From an uncultured Hellea sp. (GTDB lineage Bacteria > Pseudomonadota > Alphaproteobacteria > Caulobacterales > Maricaulaceae), in contig CALLMD010000015.1 in NCBI GenBank assembly GCA_938007935.1, positions 22,558 through 86,557 on the forward strand: a stretch of DNA of 64,000 nucleotides. The letters run 5' to 3'. The notes beneath the pieces were generated by a model. That model was not told the DNA's origin, did not search any database, and saw nothing but the letters and a program-made list of their open reading frames with translations. Shown here one piece after another: positions 62,508 to 64,000 of the stretch. How positions within the stretch are numbered: the first letter of the stretch is position 1; the number at the start of each line of letters is the position of its first letter. Both the position numbers and the translations under genes were made by a program.

Positions 62508-63317
62508 ATGACACAAAAGACGATATTCATAACCGGCGCGACGGATGGCATCGGGCTTGAAACGGCAAAGCTGCTCGCCCCTAATGGGCATCATCTGCTT
62601 ATTCATGGCCGTAATAAATCCAAACTTGATAAGGCCCGCTCAGAACTATCTGCGATGGAAGGCAGCGGCCAGATAGATATATGGGAGGCCGATTTTGCAC
62701 GGCCCGAAAATGCAGCCCGCTTGGCCGAGGATATCAACAGCGCATATGAGACCATTGACGTGCTGATTAATAATGCAGGAGTTTACAAAACGGCCACGCC
62801 GCGAACGCCCGATAATTATGATCTACGCTTTGCCGTCAATTTATTCGCGCCAGTTATCCTCACCCAGAAAATCTTACCCCTTATCCCAAAAACAGGGCGG
62901 GTGATAAACCTCTCATCCGCCGCCCAAAGCCCTGTTGATATTGACGCCCTAAAAGGCGCGGCAGAGCTCGGCGATATGCCCGCCTATGCCCAAAGCAAAC
63001 TAGCCTTCACCATCTGGACGCAGGCCATGGCCGCCGCCCAAGCTAAGGGGCCGCTCTTTATCGCCGTGAACCCCGGCTCATTGCTCAATACCAATATGGT
63101 CAAACAAGGCTGGGGCGGCTCGGACAAAGATATCGGCATTGGCGCAAAGATTTTAGTCCGCGCCGCGCTCGACCCCGCCTTTGAAGGCCGCACAGGCCAA
63201 TATTTTGACAATGATAGCGGTAATTTTGCCCCGCCCCATCCAGACGCAGCCAATAGCGCGATAACGCAGGAAATCGTCACAGCGATAAATGATACCGTGC
63301 AGCCTTACCTGTCATGA
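62508..63317 (+). CDS. short-chain dehydrogenase/reductase (retinol dehydrogenase-like)
   Basis: A 269-aa SDR: FITGATDGIGLETAKLLAPNGH (cofactor loop), LINNAGVYK, INLSSAAQ...MPAYAQSKLAFTIWT (Ser and Tyr-x-x-x-Lys). It has the RDH-type pattern VAVNPGSLLNTNMVKQGWGG after the active site. The substrate is unknown. It is divergent from bfd across 167 bp and has no downstream gene for the rest of the window. Confidence 0.88.
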   Translation: MTQKTIFITGATDGIGLETAKLLAPNGHHLLIHGRNKSKLDKARSELSAMEGSGQIDIWEADFARPENAARLAEDINSAYETIDVLINNAGVYKTATPRTPDNYDLRFAVNLFAPVILTQKILPLIPKTGRVINLSSAAQSPVDIDALKGAAELGDMPAYAQSKLAFTIWTQAMAAAQAKGPLFIAVNPGSLLNTNMVKQGWGGSDKDIGIGAKILVRAALDPAFEGRTGQYFDNDSGNFAPPHPDAANSAITQEIVTAINDTVQPYLS

Positions 63318-63486
63318 TAAAATCACTGTCATCATAAAATAAGTCACACCGCCGCAAATCGTAGATTTGCCCGGTGCCTATACCTATCAATTCGCACCAC
63401 TTGAAAAGTCCGAGATATGGATACCGGGCGTCTTCTTTGGAGCCGCGCTATCCATGTGTCGAATTTAAAGGCTAACTTAAAGTCTT

Positions 63487-63605
63487 GGAACCCCTCACCC
63501 GCTCCTTCGGAGCACCCTCTCCCTATGGGAGAGGGGTATTAAGGGATATGAGTGAAGTTCCCTCTCCCATAGGGAGAGGGTCCCGACAGGGGGGTGAGGG
63601 GTTCC
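63487..63605. repeat. compound inverted repeat (REP/MITE-like)
   Basis: The outer arms GGAACCCCTCACCC (63487-63500) and GGGTGAGGGGTTCC (63592-63605) are complementary over 14 bp. Inside each side lies a smaller palindrome, CCCTCTCCC-TAT-GGGAGAGGG (63515-63535) and CCCTCTCCC-ATA-GGGAGAGGG (63560-63580). This is a 119-bp element with nested symmetry and no ORF. It has the look of the short non-autonomous repeats that recur in intergenic regions of proteobacteria. Confidence 0.8.
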
Positions 63606-63779
63606 ATAGTAAAATTTTAATCCTCATAAATTTCAAATTATTTCCATGCCAATTCAAGCCCTTATCAAAAAAACAAAGAGATTAATCCTCGCTATCCAGA
63701 GCGGGGCTATATTTCATCTATTGTCGGGAAACCATCCCCGATAATGCAAAGTTTTCATCCATACGGACAGGTAAGAGTA

Positions 63780-64000
63780 CGTTACTTACTGTTGGATGAG
63801 ACGGTGAGACTGAGCAGCTTGCGTGTCTTTGCTTAGTTCATTTGCGAGATGCAATTGAACTCTGCAAAAGCACATTACGACCAAGCCTGTGCCGGGTCTT
63901 TGTGGGGTGTTTGGCCCAACCGCCTCAGTTAGGCATCGACAGATGTTGTACGGCTGTGACTGCGGGATTAAGAGTGCCCTCACACAAAAATCATCGCCGC
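63780..64000. other. strongly structured sequence; possible IS110-type end or non-coding RNA
   Basis: A long hairpin lies at 63827-63870: CTTTGC / GCAAAAG outer pairs, a TT/CT internal loop, then AGTTCATTTGC / GCAATTGAACT with one mismatch and a GAGAT loop. A GGGTC/GGCCC pairing and GCCT/AGGC small stem follow (63894-63938). The layout of a 5' stem followed by internal-loop stems resembles bridge-RNA regions at the ends of IS110/IS1111 elements, and I have a vague memory of similar sequence there. No transposase is inside the window. Confidence 0.3.

Larger units (their letters stand above)
63318..64000. other. gene-free stretch at the right edge
   Basis: 683 bp without a convincing gene. 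It contains a small dyad (GCAAATC-GTA-GATTTGC, 63354-63370), the compound inverted repeat at 63487-63605, a dyad ATTGTCGGG/CCCCGATAAT (63720-63745) and the structured sequence after 63780. The short ORFs at 63485-63685 (+) and 63786-63983 (-) have no ribosome sites, and their coding sense follows the repeats and hairpins. Confidence 0.6.

Noticed and set aside
63485..63685. 66-aa ORF across the inverted repeat
   Set aside because: Coding sense depends on the palindromic repeat (PLTRSFGAPSPYGRG); typical spurious annotation of such elements.
63786..63983. 65-aa minus-strand ORF in the structured right-edge sequence
   Set aside because: No ribosome site, and the sequence is better explained by RNA-like hairpins; similar misannotated ORFs are common in such elements.
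1..64000. CRISPR arrays, tRNA or rRNA genes, prophage
   Set aside because: No regularly spaced repeats, cloverleaf sequences, rRNA segments or phage structural genes were recognised anywhere in the window.

Overview
The window looks like a chromosomal segment of a marine or aquatic alphaproteobacterium close to Caulobacterales/Maricaulales (a Hyphomonadaceae or Robiginitomaculum-like lineage). Supporting points are the complete Caulobacter-type cpa/tad pilus cluster, a CC0125/CC1285-type lipoprotein, the SRP RNA-dnaX-ybaB-recR neighbourhood, a prephenate dehydratase with the alphaproteobacterial ESYM variant, a K+-independent type H+-pyrophosphatase and moderate GC. The lineage is inferred from gene content only. 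Nothing looks like a prophage or plasmid and most of the window is ordinary chromosome.

Layout. 1-6.3 kb: envelope glycan genes (ArnT-like transferase, GT2, O-antigen ligase) beside thrS, yidD and a NifU-like scaffold. 6.3-9.8 kb: xerC, rmuC, then a small locus with a CxxC-containing TetR regulator, a glutaredoxin and an unlisted 33-aa membrane peptide that share a 16-bp operator-like sequence. 9.8-14.7 kb: recR, ggt, ybaB, dnaX and the SRP RNA gene, all on the minus strand. 14.7-24 kb: outer-membrane barrel, cytochrome P450, nudC, YHS protein, pheA, membrane-anchored cytochrome c, MarR/NlpC pair, acyltransferase and leucyl aminopeptidase. 24-36.8 kb: tight adherence pilus locus. A ten-gene minus-strand run goes from two Flp pilins through cpaA-F and tadB-C. 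tadD faces it at one end, and a divergent group (short secretin-N-like protein plus two TadE-like pseudopilins) lies at the other.

36.8-41.3 kb: protein phosphatase, nrdB, and a KDO group (kdsD, kdsB and an overlapping histidine phosphatase). 41.3-46.8 kb: an accessory-looking catabolic or redox cluster (two SnoaL-like proteins, methyltransferase, Old Yellow Enzyme, flavin reductase fused to a winged-helix domain, SDR). 46.9-51.2 kb: lipoprotein and a 1133-aa ammonium transporter fused to a hybrid histidine kinase. 51.3-55.7 kb: alkylsulfatase and a TonB-dependent siderophore receptor facing away from each other across two Fur-like boxes. 55.8-63.3 kb: ubiE, small membrane proteins, SDRs, hppA, bfr and bfd with Fur-like boxes. 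63.3-64 kb: a gene-free stretch with a compound inverted repeat and a strongly structured sequence that may be the end of an IS110-type element.

The most interesting candidates are the TetR/glutaredoxin/micropeptide regulon, the transporter-kinase fusion, the histidine phosphatase coupled to KDO genes as a possible stand-in for KdsC, the flavin reductase-winged helix fusion, and the structured RNA-like end sequence. All functions are read from sequence and remembered family knowledge; no database search was possible.
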